In this document: in pieces, positions 47,140-55,239 of the stretch
Position numbering within the stretch: position 1 is the stretch's first letter
Layout of the letters: every line of letters starts with the position of its first letter
DNA from: CBDAQA01 sp965198865
GTDB lineage: Bacteria > Planctomycetota > Phycisphaerae > Tepidisphaerales > Tepidisphaeraceae
Direction of reading: 5' to 3'
Assembly: GCA_965198865.1 (NCBI GenBank)
Contig: CBDAQA010000025.1
Coordinates: 434,001 to 498,000 of the forward strand
DNA length: 64,000 bases
Made by a program: the position numbers and the translations under genes
Notes under the pieces: generated by a model
Told to the model about the DNA's origin: nothing
Seen by the model: only the letters and a program-made list of their open reading frames with translations
Databases searched by the model: none

Positions 47140-47550
47140 ATGAACGCGAAACCACCGAGACGGCACACGCTCGAGCACCACCTCCGCGTCGAGGTCGTCG
47201 ACGACGGCCACCGCGACTGGGCGGTCATCCGCCGGCAGCTGGCGCGGTCCGGCCACGCCGACCACCTGATGGAGCTGACCCCCACCGGACCCGTGTCGGC
47301 CCGCCAATCGATCGTCGCGGCGTTCCTGTGCGGCCGGATGGTCGCCCACACCTGCTTCCGGGTCGAGCCGGTGCGCACGCCTCACGGTGCACTCGCCGTC
47401 GTCGCCCGCCTCGACAGCCACGCGGTCGAGCCGCCGTTCGTCGGCACGTCGGTCGAGCACGTGCTGATGACCCTGGCCGACTCCCGCGCGCGCACCATGG
47501 GCTGCGGCGGGCTGCCGCGCCCGCAGATGAACCCCCGCCACGCCGCGTGA
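47140..47550 (+). CDS. Unknown protein with GNAT-like features
   Basis: 136 residues from ATG 47140 (the frame upstream is Arg/Pro-rich and unlikely). The start region EHHLRVEVVDDGHRDWAVIR is followed by two strand-like segments, FLCGRMVAHTCFRVEP and ALAVVARLDSHAVEPPFVGT, then SVEHVLMTLADSRARTMGCG. This order resembles the acceptor strand, acetyl-CoA loop and helix of a GNAT acetyltransferase (R/Q-x-x-G-x-G/A), but the loop reads PPFVGTS and lacks the usual Arg and second Gly. It could be a degenerate GNAT or an unrelated protein. The function is not assignable. Confidence 0.45.
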   Translation: MNAKPPRRHTLEHHLRVEVVDDGHRDWAVIRRQLARSGHADHLMELTPTGPVSARQSIVAAFLCGRMVAHTCFRVEPVRTPHGALAVVARLDSHAVEPPFVGTSVEHVLMTLADSRARTMGCGGLPRPQMNPRHAA

Positions 47551-47556
47551 TCTGCC

Positions 47557-47627
47557 GCGTAGCGGTCGCCCCGGAGGGGCACCCTTCCGCCGACCCGAGG
47601 CGTGCCCCTTCGGGGCGACGGCTACGC
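47557..47627. repeat. Family-C inverted-repeat element (REPIN-like), complete copy
   Basis: GCGTAGCGGTCGCCCCGGAG then GGGCAC (47557-47582) pairs with the inverted GTGCCCCTTCGGGGCGACGG then CTACGC (47602-47627), 24 of 26 positions. Arms fold as GCCCC-GGA/GAA-GGGGC. It fills the convergent gap between the GNAT-like gene (+, stop 47550) and the helicase gene (-, stop 47638), a good site for a two-way terminator. Confidence 0.8.
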
Positions 47628-47637
47628 AGTGACATCT

Positions 47638-50600
47638 TCAGCGCGCGCCGGAACCGCCCGCCCGCGCCGTGTCAGCCAGCACCTTTACCGCGCCCTCCGG
47701 GTCCCGATAGAAGTGCGGCGACCACACCCGCGTCAGTCGCCAGCCCTGCCCGGCCAGCACGCCCGTGCGGAACACGTCCCAGTCGACCGGGTCGCCCACG
47801 CCGGCGTACCGGCAGCCGTCGACCAGCACGCCGACGTCGGTCCCGTGCGGCGCGACGTCGACGCAGAACCCGTCGTTGCCCCAGTACACGGTCGACGGGA
47901 CGCCGTGCGTGAAGCCCAGGTCCGTGGCCACGTGCTCGGCCAACGCCGACGGGAACCGCGTCGCCCGAACCTCGCCGGCCGACTCCGGCGACGGTGCCGC
48001 CTCAGATCGGCCGCCCACGTCCGCCGCGAACTTCAGGTACGCGAACAACAGCCACGCCCCGCCCGCCTGTTGCCCCTCCGGCACCGGCGGCAGCGACCGG
48101 TACGCCTCGGCCGGGATGCTGCTGACGAGGTGGACCCGGTCCCGCGCCCGCGTGACCAGCACGTTCAGCCGCCGACCCCCGCCCGGCATCCCCAGCGGGC
48201 CGAACCGGCGATGGAACTTCCCGTCGGGCCGGGGGCCGTACGTCGTGCTGATGATGATCTCGTCCCGCTCGTCACCCTGGACGTTCTCCAGGTTTTTGAC
48301 GAACAGCCCGTCCGACGCCCCGCTCCCGGCCCGCGCGGCCGTCAGCCGCTTGGCGAAGCTCGCGTCCTCGGCCGCCGCCTCGTCCAGCCGCTCGACGATC
48401 AGGTCGCGCTGCACCAGGTTCAGGCACGCCACCCCGATCGACGGCGGCTCCGGCCGCGCTAGCAACTCGCGCACGATGCCCACCACCGCATCAGCCTCAG
48501 CGACGTTGCGGCGCTTCTCGTACGTGCCGTCGACCCGGTGGAGCACGACGGCCGCCTCGCCCGCCCCCTGCCGCGTCGGGATCGGCACCAGCCGACGGCC
48601 GTAGAAGTGCTCGTTGCTGAACGCGATCAGGTCCGGCGACCGCGACCGGTAGTGGACGTCGAGGTAGCACTGCCGCACCGACAGGTTCAGCGCCGCCGAC
48701 AGCAGGTCCTCCACGGTCGCCTGGTGCGCCTCGAACAGCGATTGCTCGGTCTCGTCCTCATCCTCGTCGTCGCCGCTGCGCACGAGCCCCGACTCGAAGA
48801 ACCGCGTCGGCGGCAGCTGGTGCGGGTCGCCGGCGATCAGGGCCCTCTTCCCCCGCACCAGCACCGGCAGCGCCTCCTCCAGCCGGCACTGGCTGGCCTC
48901 GTCGAAGATGACGACGTCGAAGACGGCCCGCCGCGGGAACACCTGCGCGACCGTCTCGGGGCTCGCCATCCACACCGGGCACAGGTCGAACAGCGGGTCG
49001 CCGTCGGCGACGGACTCACCCGTGGCGACCACCTGCCGCAGCCGGTTCGCGTTCTTCCCCCGGCTCGTCAGCCGCCGCTTGAGGTCCGCCCCCACGCCGT
49101 TCAGCTTCGTCCCCGCCGCCGCCAGCAGCCGGTTCTTCTGCCGGCTCACCCACTGGTGCTCGACCGCATCTCGCACCAGATCCCGCCGTCGCTCCGACAG
49201 TTGCCGGTACTGCTCGAACAGCGACTCCACCCGCCGAGCGTCCACCTTGTACAGGTTCGGGTCGGCCCGCAGCCGGTCGCCGATCGCCCGCTCCACGGCA
49301 GCCCGGTCCAGTGCGCCCACCGCCGTCGCCGCGTCGGTCCCCTGTAGAACGAGCGCATCGACCGCCGGCCCCAACTCTGCCGGAAGCCCTTCCCGCGCGT
49401 CCCGCACGCGCAGCACGCCCTCCAGCGTCGGAACCCGGTCGGCCAGCGTCCGCAGCGGCTCCGCCGCCCCCTCGCCCCGCCGCTGCTGGCCGGCGAACTC
49501 CGACAGCCACGCCGGCCCGAACAGCCCCGCCGCCAGCAGTTCCTCCTCCAGCCGGTTCAACGCCTGCGCCCGCGCCGGCGACTTGGCTAGCCCCGCGAGC
49601 AGCGCATCCGTCGCAGACGCATCCACAATGCTCCGCGTGACCATCTCCCAGGACCCGGCGAGCGGTCCGGACGTTGCGAGCTCCAGCAGCAAGTCAAACC
49701 AGCTTGCCGCCGTACGCAACTGGAGCAGCTGTTCGTCCGTCGCCGGACCGGTATGACCCGTGAGTTCGGACCACACTGTCGTCAGCCACGTCCGCACCTT
49801 GGTTCCGTCCAGGAACCGTTCCACTCGTTCCAGGGACGGCCGGTCCAAAGGCAACCCGTACCGCTGAAGTACCCGCTTCGCAGCCCCCCTCTTCGAGAAC
49901 GCGAACAACGACATCCCCGATCGCAGGACAGCTTGGTACGCCCGCACTGCGGTCAGGTCGGCCGCCACGTCCGCACCCGCGGCGGTCGCCTTGAGCGCCG
50001 GGTCCAACGGCTGCGTTGCAACCCGTTCCAACCCGCCGTCCTCTGCATCCACCCGGGCCAGCGCGGCCCCGATGGCAGCCGCGTCACGCCCGGCCCAAGC
50101 AGCGAGCGCCGCCGACCGTGCGCCCGGCAGGATCGTCGCGAGTCGGCCGCCCCAGTCGGCCCGCGCCCGTGCCTGTTCGACCAGCGGCACGGCATCGTTG
50201 AACGGCGGGATGGCCGGGTCGTTGGTCGCGTCCGCCGCCTCGGCGGCGGCGACGCAGCGCGACATCGTCGTGCGCACCGCAGCCATCGGTCGGGCCAGGT
50301 AGTCGCCCAGCGCCGCCCCGCCGCACTTGGCCCACGGGTTGTGCGGCAGGTCGACCGCCCGGGCGCGCTCAAAGAGGTCCAGCAGCGGCGCCCGGTTCGC
50401 CGCCACGTTGTTGACCGTGATCCCCGCCGTCGCGGCCTCGTCCAGCCGCACGCCCGGGTCGGCCGCGTGCCCGAGCCACTGCCCGACCAACTCGCTGAAC
50501 GAGGGTTCGCTCCCGGTCGCCGACATCAGCGACCGGTGGTACGCCGTCAGCTCGTCGTGGACCGCCGCCAGTTCCGCGTCCACGCGTTTGAGTTGCCCCT

Positions 50601-51057
50601 CGGCCCGCGGTTTCGTCTTCGCGTCCGGCAGCTCGTCCAGCCGCTGTTTGATGGTCCGGTACAGGTCGCGCTGGTCGCGCCGCGCGTCGTGGACGATGCC
50701 GCACAGCGCCCGCAGCCCCAGGTTGCCGAGCCGGTCGGCCACCACGTCCAGGGCCGTGCGCTTGTCGCACACCAGCAGCACCCGCTCGCCGCGGTACAGG
50801 TGGTCGGCGATCACGTTCGTGATCGTCTGGCTCTTGCCGGTCCCCGGCGGGCCGTGGACGACGAGCGCCCCGTTGTCGCGCGCCAGCGACACCGCCCGCG
50901 CCTGGCACGGGTCGGCCGCCGCCGCCAGCCACGCCGGCGCGGCGACCGCTTCGGGCACGGTGGCCGGCGCCGGTTGGTCCGTTGCCGGCGGCGCGTCGAA
51001 GTCGATCCCCGCCGTGAGGAAGGCCCGCACCGGGCCGGCCGGCTCCTCGCCCATCAT
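47638..51057 (-). CDS. SF1 DNA/RNA helicase with nuclease-like C-terminus, main part (gene split by repeat)
   Basis: 1,139 residues if read from ATG 51057, where the upstream frame stops (ATGA overlap). Helicase core: Walker A ALVVHGPPGTGKSQTITNVI, Walker B FDVVIFDEASQCRLEEALPV, GDPHQLPPTRFF, YLDVHYRSRSPDLIAFSNEH (motif IV) and VQGDERDEIIISTTYG with LNVLVTRARDRV (motifs V-VI), as in Upf1/Dna2-like enzymes. The last ~110 residues (WGNDGFCVDVAPHGTDVGVL, then WDVFRTGVLAGQGWRL) look like a restriction-endonuclease/Vsr-type fold. Such DUF4011-type helicase-nucleases often lie in defence loci. The 5' part is in another frame (51054-52004). Exact removal of the 71-bp repeat at 51211-51281 restores one gene, so this is a broken or two-piece gene. 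Confidence 0.85.
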   Translation of the reverse strand: MMGEEPAGPVRAFLTAGIDFDAPPATDQPAPATVPEAVAAPAWLAAAADPCQARAVSLARDNGALVVHGPPGTGKSQTITNVIADHLYRGERVLLVCDKRTALDVVADRLGNLGLRALCGIVHDARRDQRDLYRTIKQRLDELPDAKTKPRAEGQLKRVDAELAAVHDELTAYHRSLMSATGSEPSFSELVGQWLGHAADPGVRLDEAATAGITVNNVAANRAPLLDLFERARAVDLPHNPWAKCGGAALGDYLARPMAAVRTTMSRCVAAAEAADATNDPAIPPFNDAVPLVEQARARADWGGRLATILPGARSAALAAWAGRDAAAIGAALARVDAEDGGLERVATQPLDPALKATAAGADVAADLTAVRAYQAVLRSGMSLFAFSKRGAAKRVLQRYGLPLDRPSLERVERFLDGTKVRTWLTTVWSELTGHTGPATDEQLLQLRTAASWFDLLLELATSGPLAGSWEMVTRSIVDASATDALLAGLAKSPARAQALNRLEEELLAAGLFGPAWLSEFAGQQRRGEGAAEPLRTLADRVPTLEGVLRVRDAREGLPAELGPAVDALVLQGTDAATAVGALDRAAVERAIGDRLRADPNLYKVDARRVESLFEQYRQLSERRRDLVRDAVEHQWVSRQKNRLLAAAGTKLNGVGADLKRRLTSRGKNANRLRQVVATGESVADGDPLFDLCPVWMASPETVAQVFPRRAVFDVVIFDEASQCRLEEALPVLVRGKRALIAGDPHQLPPTRFFESGLVRSGDDEDEDETEQSLFEAHQATVEDLLSAALNLSVRQCYLDVHYRSRSPDLIAFSNEHFYGRRLVPIPTRQGAGEAAVVLHRVDGTYEKRRNVAEADAVVGIVRELLARPEPPSIGVACLNLVQRDLIVERLDEAAAEDASFAKRLTAARAGSGASDGLFVKNLENVQGDERDEIIISTTYGPRPDGKFHRRFGPLGMPGGGRRLNVLVTRARDRVHLVSSIPAEAYRSLPPVPEGQQAGGAWLLFAYLKFAADVGGRSEAAPSPESAGEVRATRFPSALAEHVATDLGFTHGVPSTVYWGNDGFCVDVAPHGTDVGVLVDGCRYAGVGDPVDWDVFRTGVLAGQGWRLTRVWSPHFYRDPEGAVKVLADTARAGGSGAR

Positions 51058-52004
51058 GGCTCGCGTGTCGCGCAGCAGCCCCTGGTTCGGCACCGGGAAC
51101 AACCCGAGCACGGCCGTCGCCACGATGCGGGGCCCGTCCTCAGATTCGTCGTCGCCGCGCGGTGCCGGTTGCAGCGTGAACGTGAACGGTGGGGTGACGT
51201 TCCTCGTAGTTCCGTCGGCCCCCCGCTCCGCGGGGGTTCCGTCCTGTCCCTCGGAACCCCCGCCAAGCGGGGGCTGACGGAGGGATCTGGAAGCGGCTGC
51301 GACCCCGGATCCGGCGCAGCGTCGACCGGCGGCACCATGAACGGGTCGGCCACGCCCAGCGCCGCGATGACGTGGTCGACGAGTTGCCTGACCTCGCCCC
51401 ACGGGTCGCCGTCGTCGTCGTTCTCGGCCGGCGCCGCGTGGCCGGTCTGCTGCTCGATCCACGCCAGCAGCGCCGCGTTGGGCCGCACCCGGTCGCCCGC
51501 CTCGGCGCGGGACGCCAGCTCCACCGCCGGCGTGGCGCCCACCTTCACCGCCAGCGACACCGGCACGAACGCGATCGGCGCCAGGATCCGCTTGCCCTCC
51601 CCGTCCGGCGGCGGCACCGACAACAGCGGGAACCCCACGGCCAGCGCGGCGACGCCGGTGTCGTTCTCGTACGTCCGCGCCTCGTCGGCGATCAGGCGCA
51701 CCTTGGCCAGCAGCGCCTGCTGCTCGCGGAACGCCTTCTCCCTCGGCGACTCCGGCACGTCCTCCTGGCGCTCGGCCTTCCGCGGCGGCCTCACCTTCGC
51801 CACCACCCTGGCCGACTCGGCCTCGCCCAGGAGCCCGAGCAGCACCGACTCCGGCAACGCATCGTTCAGCTTCGCCAGCTGCGTGAGGTCCACCCGCTGC
51901 CGGCTCGCGTGCGGCCGACAGTTCATGTTCGGCCCCGCCATCAGACCGGCCAACAGCCGGTCCAACATCGTCGACAACACCGCGCGACCCGAGCCTGCTG
52001 CCAT
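51054..52004 (-). pseudogene. 5' part of the split helicase gene (DUF4011-like), frameshifted
   Basis: Frame from ATG 52004 to a TGA at 51054 (316 residues). Residues 1 to ~240 look genuine: an N-terminal DUF4011-like helical part (SGRAVLSTMLDRLLAGLMAG; LNDALPESVLLGLLGEAE) and a domain with EKAFREQQALLAKVRLIADE and ILAPIAFVPVSLAV. From the family-A repeat on, the frame turns Arg/Cys-rich and is clearly not the natural one, while the other frame carries the real sequence (PPFTFTLQPAPRGDDESEDG). So the 71-bp insertion causes a shift and an early stop. The peptide may still be made and may be followed by re-initiation at the overlapping ATG. Confidence 0.85.
51211..51281. repeat. Family-A inverted-repeat element inserted in the helicase gene
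   Basis: 71 bp with inverted ends TCCGTCGGCCCCCCGC (51211-) and GCGGGGGCTGACGGA (-51281). Arms fold as CCCCCGC-TCC-GCGGGGG and CCCCCGC-CAA-GCGGGGG. 71 is not a multiple of three. On the coding strand the element begins exactly at a codon boundary. Deleting it joins ...CTT CCA GAT CCC to ACT ACG AGG AAC in one frame. No target-site duplication is visible at either side. Confidence 0.88.
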
Positions 52005-52052
52005 GGGCGCGACTCTACCGGTTGCGTTGGCGGGCAGAAAGGGGGGAGCGTC

Positions 52053-52130
52053 AGAGCCCAGCGGCTCCGCCGCGGGTTGTTTTGGCGGGGTGCTCCGCGG
52101 TGCAGAGACGATCAGGAGCCGCTGGGCTCC
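52053..52130. repeat. Family-F inverted-repeat element (REPIN-like), copy 2
   Basis: GAGCCCAGCGGCTCC at 52054-52068 pairs perfectly with GGAGCCGCTGGGCTC at 52115-52129. The left arm also folds as GCGGC-TCC-GCCGC. It lies in the 154-base divergent gap between the helicase gene (-) and the MBL hydrolase (+), as copy 1 does between the SDR gene and lptD. Confidence 0.8.
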
Positions 52131-52158
52131 GACGTCGTCGAGGGCGTACGATGCCATC

Positions 52159-52848
52159 GTGCAGATCACCCGCGAGTCGCCACACCTCACGCGGGTCACC
52201 GCCTGGTGGCTGTTCAACTGTTACCTGGTCGACGAGCCCGACGGGCTGACGCTGGTGGACACCGGTGTTGCCGGCATGGCCGGTGGCCTGCTTGCCGCCG
52301 CGGCAGGCGTGCCGATCCGGCGGATCGTGCTGACGCACGCCCACACCGACCACGCCGGGTCGGTCGACGCCCTGCGACGGCTCCTGCCTGACGCCGAGCT
52401 CCACTGCGGCCGACGTGAGTCACGCCTGCTGAACGGCGACCGGTCGACCGGACCGCACGAGGCGGCCAGCCGGGTGCGCGGTCGGTTCAGCCGGCCGATC
52501 TCGCCTCCAACGCGATTGCTCGAGGACGGCGACCGCGTGGGCTCGCTCCGGGCCGTGGCTGCGTTCGGGCACACGCCGGGCCACCTGGCGTTCCTGGACG
52601 AGCGCGACCGCACGCTGATCGCCGGCGACGCGTTCTGCACGGTCGGGCGGCTGACCGTTGCGGGCGTCTTCCGCCCGGTCTTCCCCTGGCCCGCGCTGGC
52701 CACCTGGGACCGCCGCACGGCGGCGACGGCGGCGGCGACGCTGGCGGGGTTGGCGCCGTCCAGGCTCGCCCCAGGGCACGGGCGCGTCGTAAACGACCCG
52801 GCGAGGGCGATCGAACGGGCGCTCCACGAGGCGGGACGGGCGCGCTGA
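52159..52848 (+). CDS. MBL-fold metallo-hydrolase
   Basis: 229 residues from GTG 52159, the only plausible start after the divergent repeat. Metallo-beta-lactamase fold: TLVDTGVAGMAG, the zinc motif LTHAHTDHAGSV (HxHxDH), FGHTPGHLAFLD with the third His, and LIAGDAFCTVGRL with the bridging Asp; then SRLAPGHGRVV with the last His. All ligands are present, so it should bind two metals. The substrate (thioester, lactone or other) is not predictable. It is divergent from the split helicase. Confidence 0.9.
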   Translation: MQITRESPHLTRVTAWWLFNCYLVDEPDGLTLVDTGVAGMAGGLLAAAAGVPIRRIVLTHAHTDHAGSVDALRRLLPDAELHCGRRESRLLNGDRSTGPHEAASRVRGRFSRPISPPTRLLEDGDRVGSLRAVAAFGHTPGHLAFLDERDRTLIAGDAFCTVGRLTVAGVFRPVFPWPALATWDRRTAATAAATLAGLAPSRLAPGHGRVVNDPARAIERALHEAGRAR

Positions 52849-52892
52849 GTGACAACTCCGCCAGGCCAGCCGCGCGGCTGGACTGGGGGTTA

Positions 52893-53738
52893 TCACTTGC
52901 CGAGGTTGGGCGTCACGTCGGTCGTGCCGTTCCCCGCGGCCCAGCCGAGGCCGCCTATCAGCAGCGAGGTGAACGTCTCGTCCTTCCACACGTCCTCGCG
53001 GTGGCCCATGGACGTGTAGAACACCCGGCCCTTGCCGTGCGGCCGCGCCCACGTGCTGGGGTACGGCGGACGCTGGTACATGGGGCCCTCCATGCCCTTG
53101 GTCTCCTGCATGAGGATCACGTGCAGGTCCGGGGCGAGGTGGACGAACGGGTACCACTCCTCGAGCCGGGCGAAATCGGCCGTCGGGCCGCCGGGGAACC
53201 TGGGGTCGACCACGCGTTGCGTGGCCGTCTGCTGCTTGCCGTGCGGGACGAACTCCGCGCCGATCATCGCGATGTACGGGTCGATCGCGGTGCCGTGGCT
53301 GTGGAACGTGTCGGTCGCCGAGTGGATGCCGGCGAACCCCTTGCCCGCCGCGATGGCAGCGATCAGGGCGGCCTTGCCGTCGGCCGGCATCGGCGGCTGC
53401 TTGTCGGTCCCGGCCTTGGTCAGGTCGCCGGTCGTGTAGAAGACGATCAGGTCGAACGGGGCCAGCCCCTCGGCGGTGAAGACGCTGCCGTCCTTCGAGC
53501 AGGTGACGTCGAGCCCGTGCCGCTTGCCGAGGTCGACCAGGATCTGCTCGGCGTAGGCGAGGCCGTCCCTCCCGTTGCGGTTGATGACGCCGTGCTGGAA
53601 CCCCGACGACTTGGTGAAGAACAGCACCTTGCGCGCCGGCGTCGCCGGGTCGGCCGCGAAGCCGGCGCGGGCCAGGGCAGCGGTGCCGGCGACAGCCGCG
53701 GACCACTTCAACACGTCGCGGCGTGTGATGTTCGACAC
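52893..53738 (-). CDS. ThuA-like protein with Tat signal
   Basis: 281 residues from GTG 53738, chosen for GGAG six bases upstream and because the signal ITRRDVLKWSAAVAGTAALA (twin Arg, hydrophobic core) then begins correctly. The mature part has VLFFTKSSGFQHGVI, FDLIVFYTTGDLTK, KGFAGIHSATDTFH and GRVFYTSMGHREDVW, the class I glutamine amidotransferase-like ThuA fold without the nucleophilic Cys. ThuA domain proteins are abundant in Planctomycetota and linked to sugar use; a precise reaction is not known. Exported to the periplasm. Confidence 0.88.
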   Translation of the reverse strand: MSNITRRDVLKWSAAVAGTAALARAGFAADPATPARKVLFFTKSSGFQHGVINRNGRDGLAYAEQILVDLGKRHGLDVTCSKDGSVFTAEGLAPFDLIVFYTTGDLTKAGTDKQPPMPADGKAALIAAIAAGKGFAGIHSATDTFHSHGTAIDPYIAMIGAEFVPHGKQQTATQRVVDPRFPGGPTADFARLEEWYPFVHLAPDLHVILMQETKGMEGPMYQRPPYPSTWARPHGKGRVFYTSMGHREDVWKDETFTSLLIGGLGWAAGNGTTDVTPNLGK

Positions 53739-53760
53739 GGCTTCTCCAGGCAAAGAACAA

Positions 53761-53827
53761 GTGTCCACGAAGGACACGAAGGAAGAAACTTCTACGCGCC
53801 GAACGCGCCTCTTTCGTGTCCGTTTGC
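53761..53827. repeat. Word-like inverted repeat between ThuA and LMW-phosphatase genes
   Basis: GTGTCCACGAAGGACACGAA (53761-) and inverted CTCTTTCGTGTCC form an imperfect palindrome of GTGTCC/CGAAGG words around the LMW-phosphatase stop. The last residues of that protein (NGHERGAFGA) are encoded in it. Confidence 0.6.
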
Positions 53828-54280
53828 TTTCATCGTGGGTGGCCCGCCGAGTTCGCGGACCAGATCGGTCACGAGTTCAGCGATCTCGCCCAGCGCCTGC
53901 TCCGGCCCGGCCTGGTCCAGATCGTGAACGTGCCAGAACCGCACCCGATCGGACCAGCCGGGGTGCTTGCGGTCGAGCCACGGGCGGTGCTCGGCCTCCT
54001 TCAGCGCGACGACCCGTTCCGCGCCGGCGAGGTCGGCCTCGCAGCACGCCAGCGGGTCGCGAACCGGCTCGGGGATCGGCGTCCCACGGGCGGCCATCGC
54101 GGCCCGCGCGTGCGCCGAGATCGGGCCGACGTTCCAATGGCCCAGCTCCTCGACGGCAAGCCCACGGCTCGTCGCGGTCCAATCCAGGCCCGCCTGCCGG
54201 GCGAGGTCGTTGAACAGCTCCTCGGCGTACCGGCTGCGGTAGTAGTTGCCGGTACACAGGAACAGGACGGTCCGCGACAT
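53792..54280 (-). CDS. Low-molecular-weight protein tyrosine phosphatase family
   Basis: 162 residues from ATG 54280. N-terminal P-loop TVLFLCTGNYYRSRYAEELF carries C-x5-R-S (Cys nucleophile, Arg), as in LMW-PTP and ArsC-type arsenate reductases. The later PVRDPLACCEADL has the D-P of the general-acid loop. The substrate (phosphotyrosine, arsenate or other) is not clear. The last ~10 residues come from the gene-end repeat at 53761-53827. It lies between two secreted-protein genes on the same strand. Confidence 0.85.
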   Translation of the reverse strand: MSRTVLFLCTGNYYRSRYAEELFNDLARQAGLDWTATSRGLAVEELGHWNVGPISAHARAAMAARGTPIPEPVRDPLACCEADLAGAERVVALKEAEHRPWLDRKHPGWSDRVRFWHVHDLDQAGPEQALGEIAELVTDLVRELGGPPTMKANGHERGAFGA

Positions 54281-54317
54281 CGCCCCGGTTGTACCACGGC
54301 GGCGGCCGGCCGTTGCG

Positions 54318-55145
54318 TTACCGGGCCGGGGCGGTCGTCGGCGCGGGACCGAGCGATGCGACCATCTTGTCGACGGCCGGGCCGAGCGTGGCCTCGCGGT
54401 CCTTCGGCATCGCGCTGACGATCAGCACGGCGCGCCCACCGACGACCAGGCTCCACTGCCGCCACACGCCGCCGGGGCGCGGCGTGTCGGCCCGCAGGTA
54501 GAGCGCGTCGGCGCCGGCCACCTTCACGGTCGACATCTGCGCCAGCGTCGGCGCGCGGGGCCAACCGCTGACGTCAAGCAGGGCGAAGTGCTCGCGGACC
54601 TTCGCCGCCAGCGCGGGGTCTAGCGCGTAGCGGCCGTAGTCGTACACGTCGAGCCCGAACGGCTGGTCGGCCGGGGCGTGCCACACGTACAGGCCGCGGT
54701 CCTCGCGCCGCCAGCCCGGGGCCAGCTCGACGGCGAACGGCGGCGGCGCGTCGCTCGGCTCGAACGTGAACTGCCGGTTCCTCGGGTCGAACGACCACCT
54801 GCACCTCATCTGCCGGGCGACGTGGTCGAACACCTCGCCCCACGTCGGCCGGTAGAACGGCGGGTAGTCGTAGCCGACGTTCTTGTCGTACAGCGACGGG
54901 TCGTCGCGAGCCGCGCAGACCCAGACGCTCGGCACGGCGTAGCAGCCGCTGACGAAACCGCGGAACGTGCGGAACACCGACACGCCGTTGAACGGCGACG
55001 CGGCCAGCTTGGCCGGGTCGATGTCGGGGCCCTGGTCGGCCGACGTGACCACCCGCGGGTCATCGACCGACCCGGCCGGCCCGGTTGACGGACCGGCGGC
55101 CAGGCACAGCAGCGCGACGGCGGTTGTCGATCGGTGATTTCGCAT
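54318..55145 (-). CDS. Secreted protein of unknown function
   Basis: 275 residues. The N-terminus (RNHRSTTAVALLCLAAGP) looks like a signal peptide. The body has regularly placed aromatic-rich segments (GYDYPPFYRPTWGEVFDHVA; CRWSFDPRNRQFTFEPSDAP; GLYVWHAPADQPFGLDVYDY; VWRQWSLVVGGRAVLIVSAM) that suggest a beta-sandwich with an exposed surface. I do not recognise a family. Transcribed just upstream of the LMW-phosphatase gene. Confidence 0.65.
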   Translation of the reverse strand: MRNHRSTTAVALLCLAAGPSTGPAGSVDDPRVVTSADQGPDIDPAKLAASPFNGVSVFRTFRGFVSGCYAVPSVWVCAARDDPSLYDKNVGYDYPPFYRPTWGEVFDHVARQMRCRWSFDPRNRQFTFEPSDAPPPFAVELAPGWRREDRGLYVWHAPADQPFGLDVYDYGRYALDPALAAKVREHFALLDVSGWPRAPTLAQMSTVKVAGADALYLRADTPRPGGVWRQWSLVVGGRAVLIVSAMPKDREATLGPAVDKMVASLGPAPTTAPAR

Positions 55146-55239
55146 AGGCTGGAGCGGCCTGCGACGCCTCGGAGCATCGCCACACAGCTTGAGTAGATCG
55201 CCCGGCTTCGCCGCGGCAACGGCTTCCAGGCGTGCTGCT

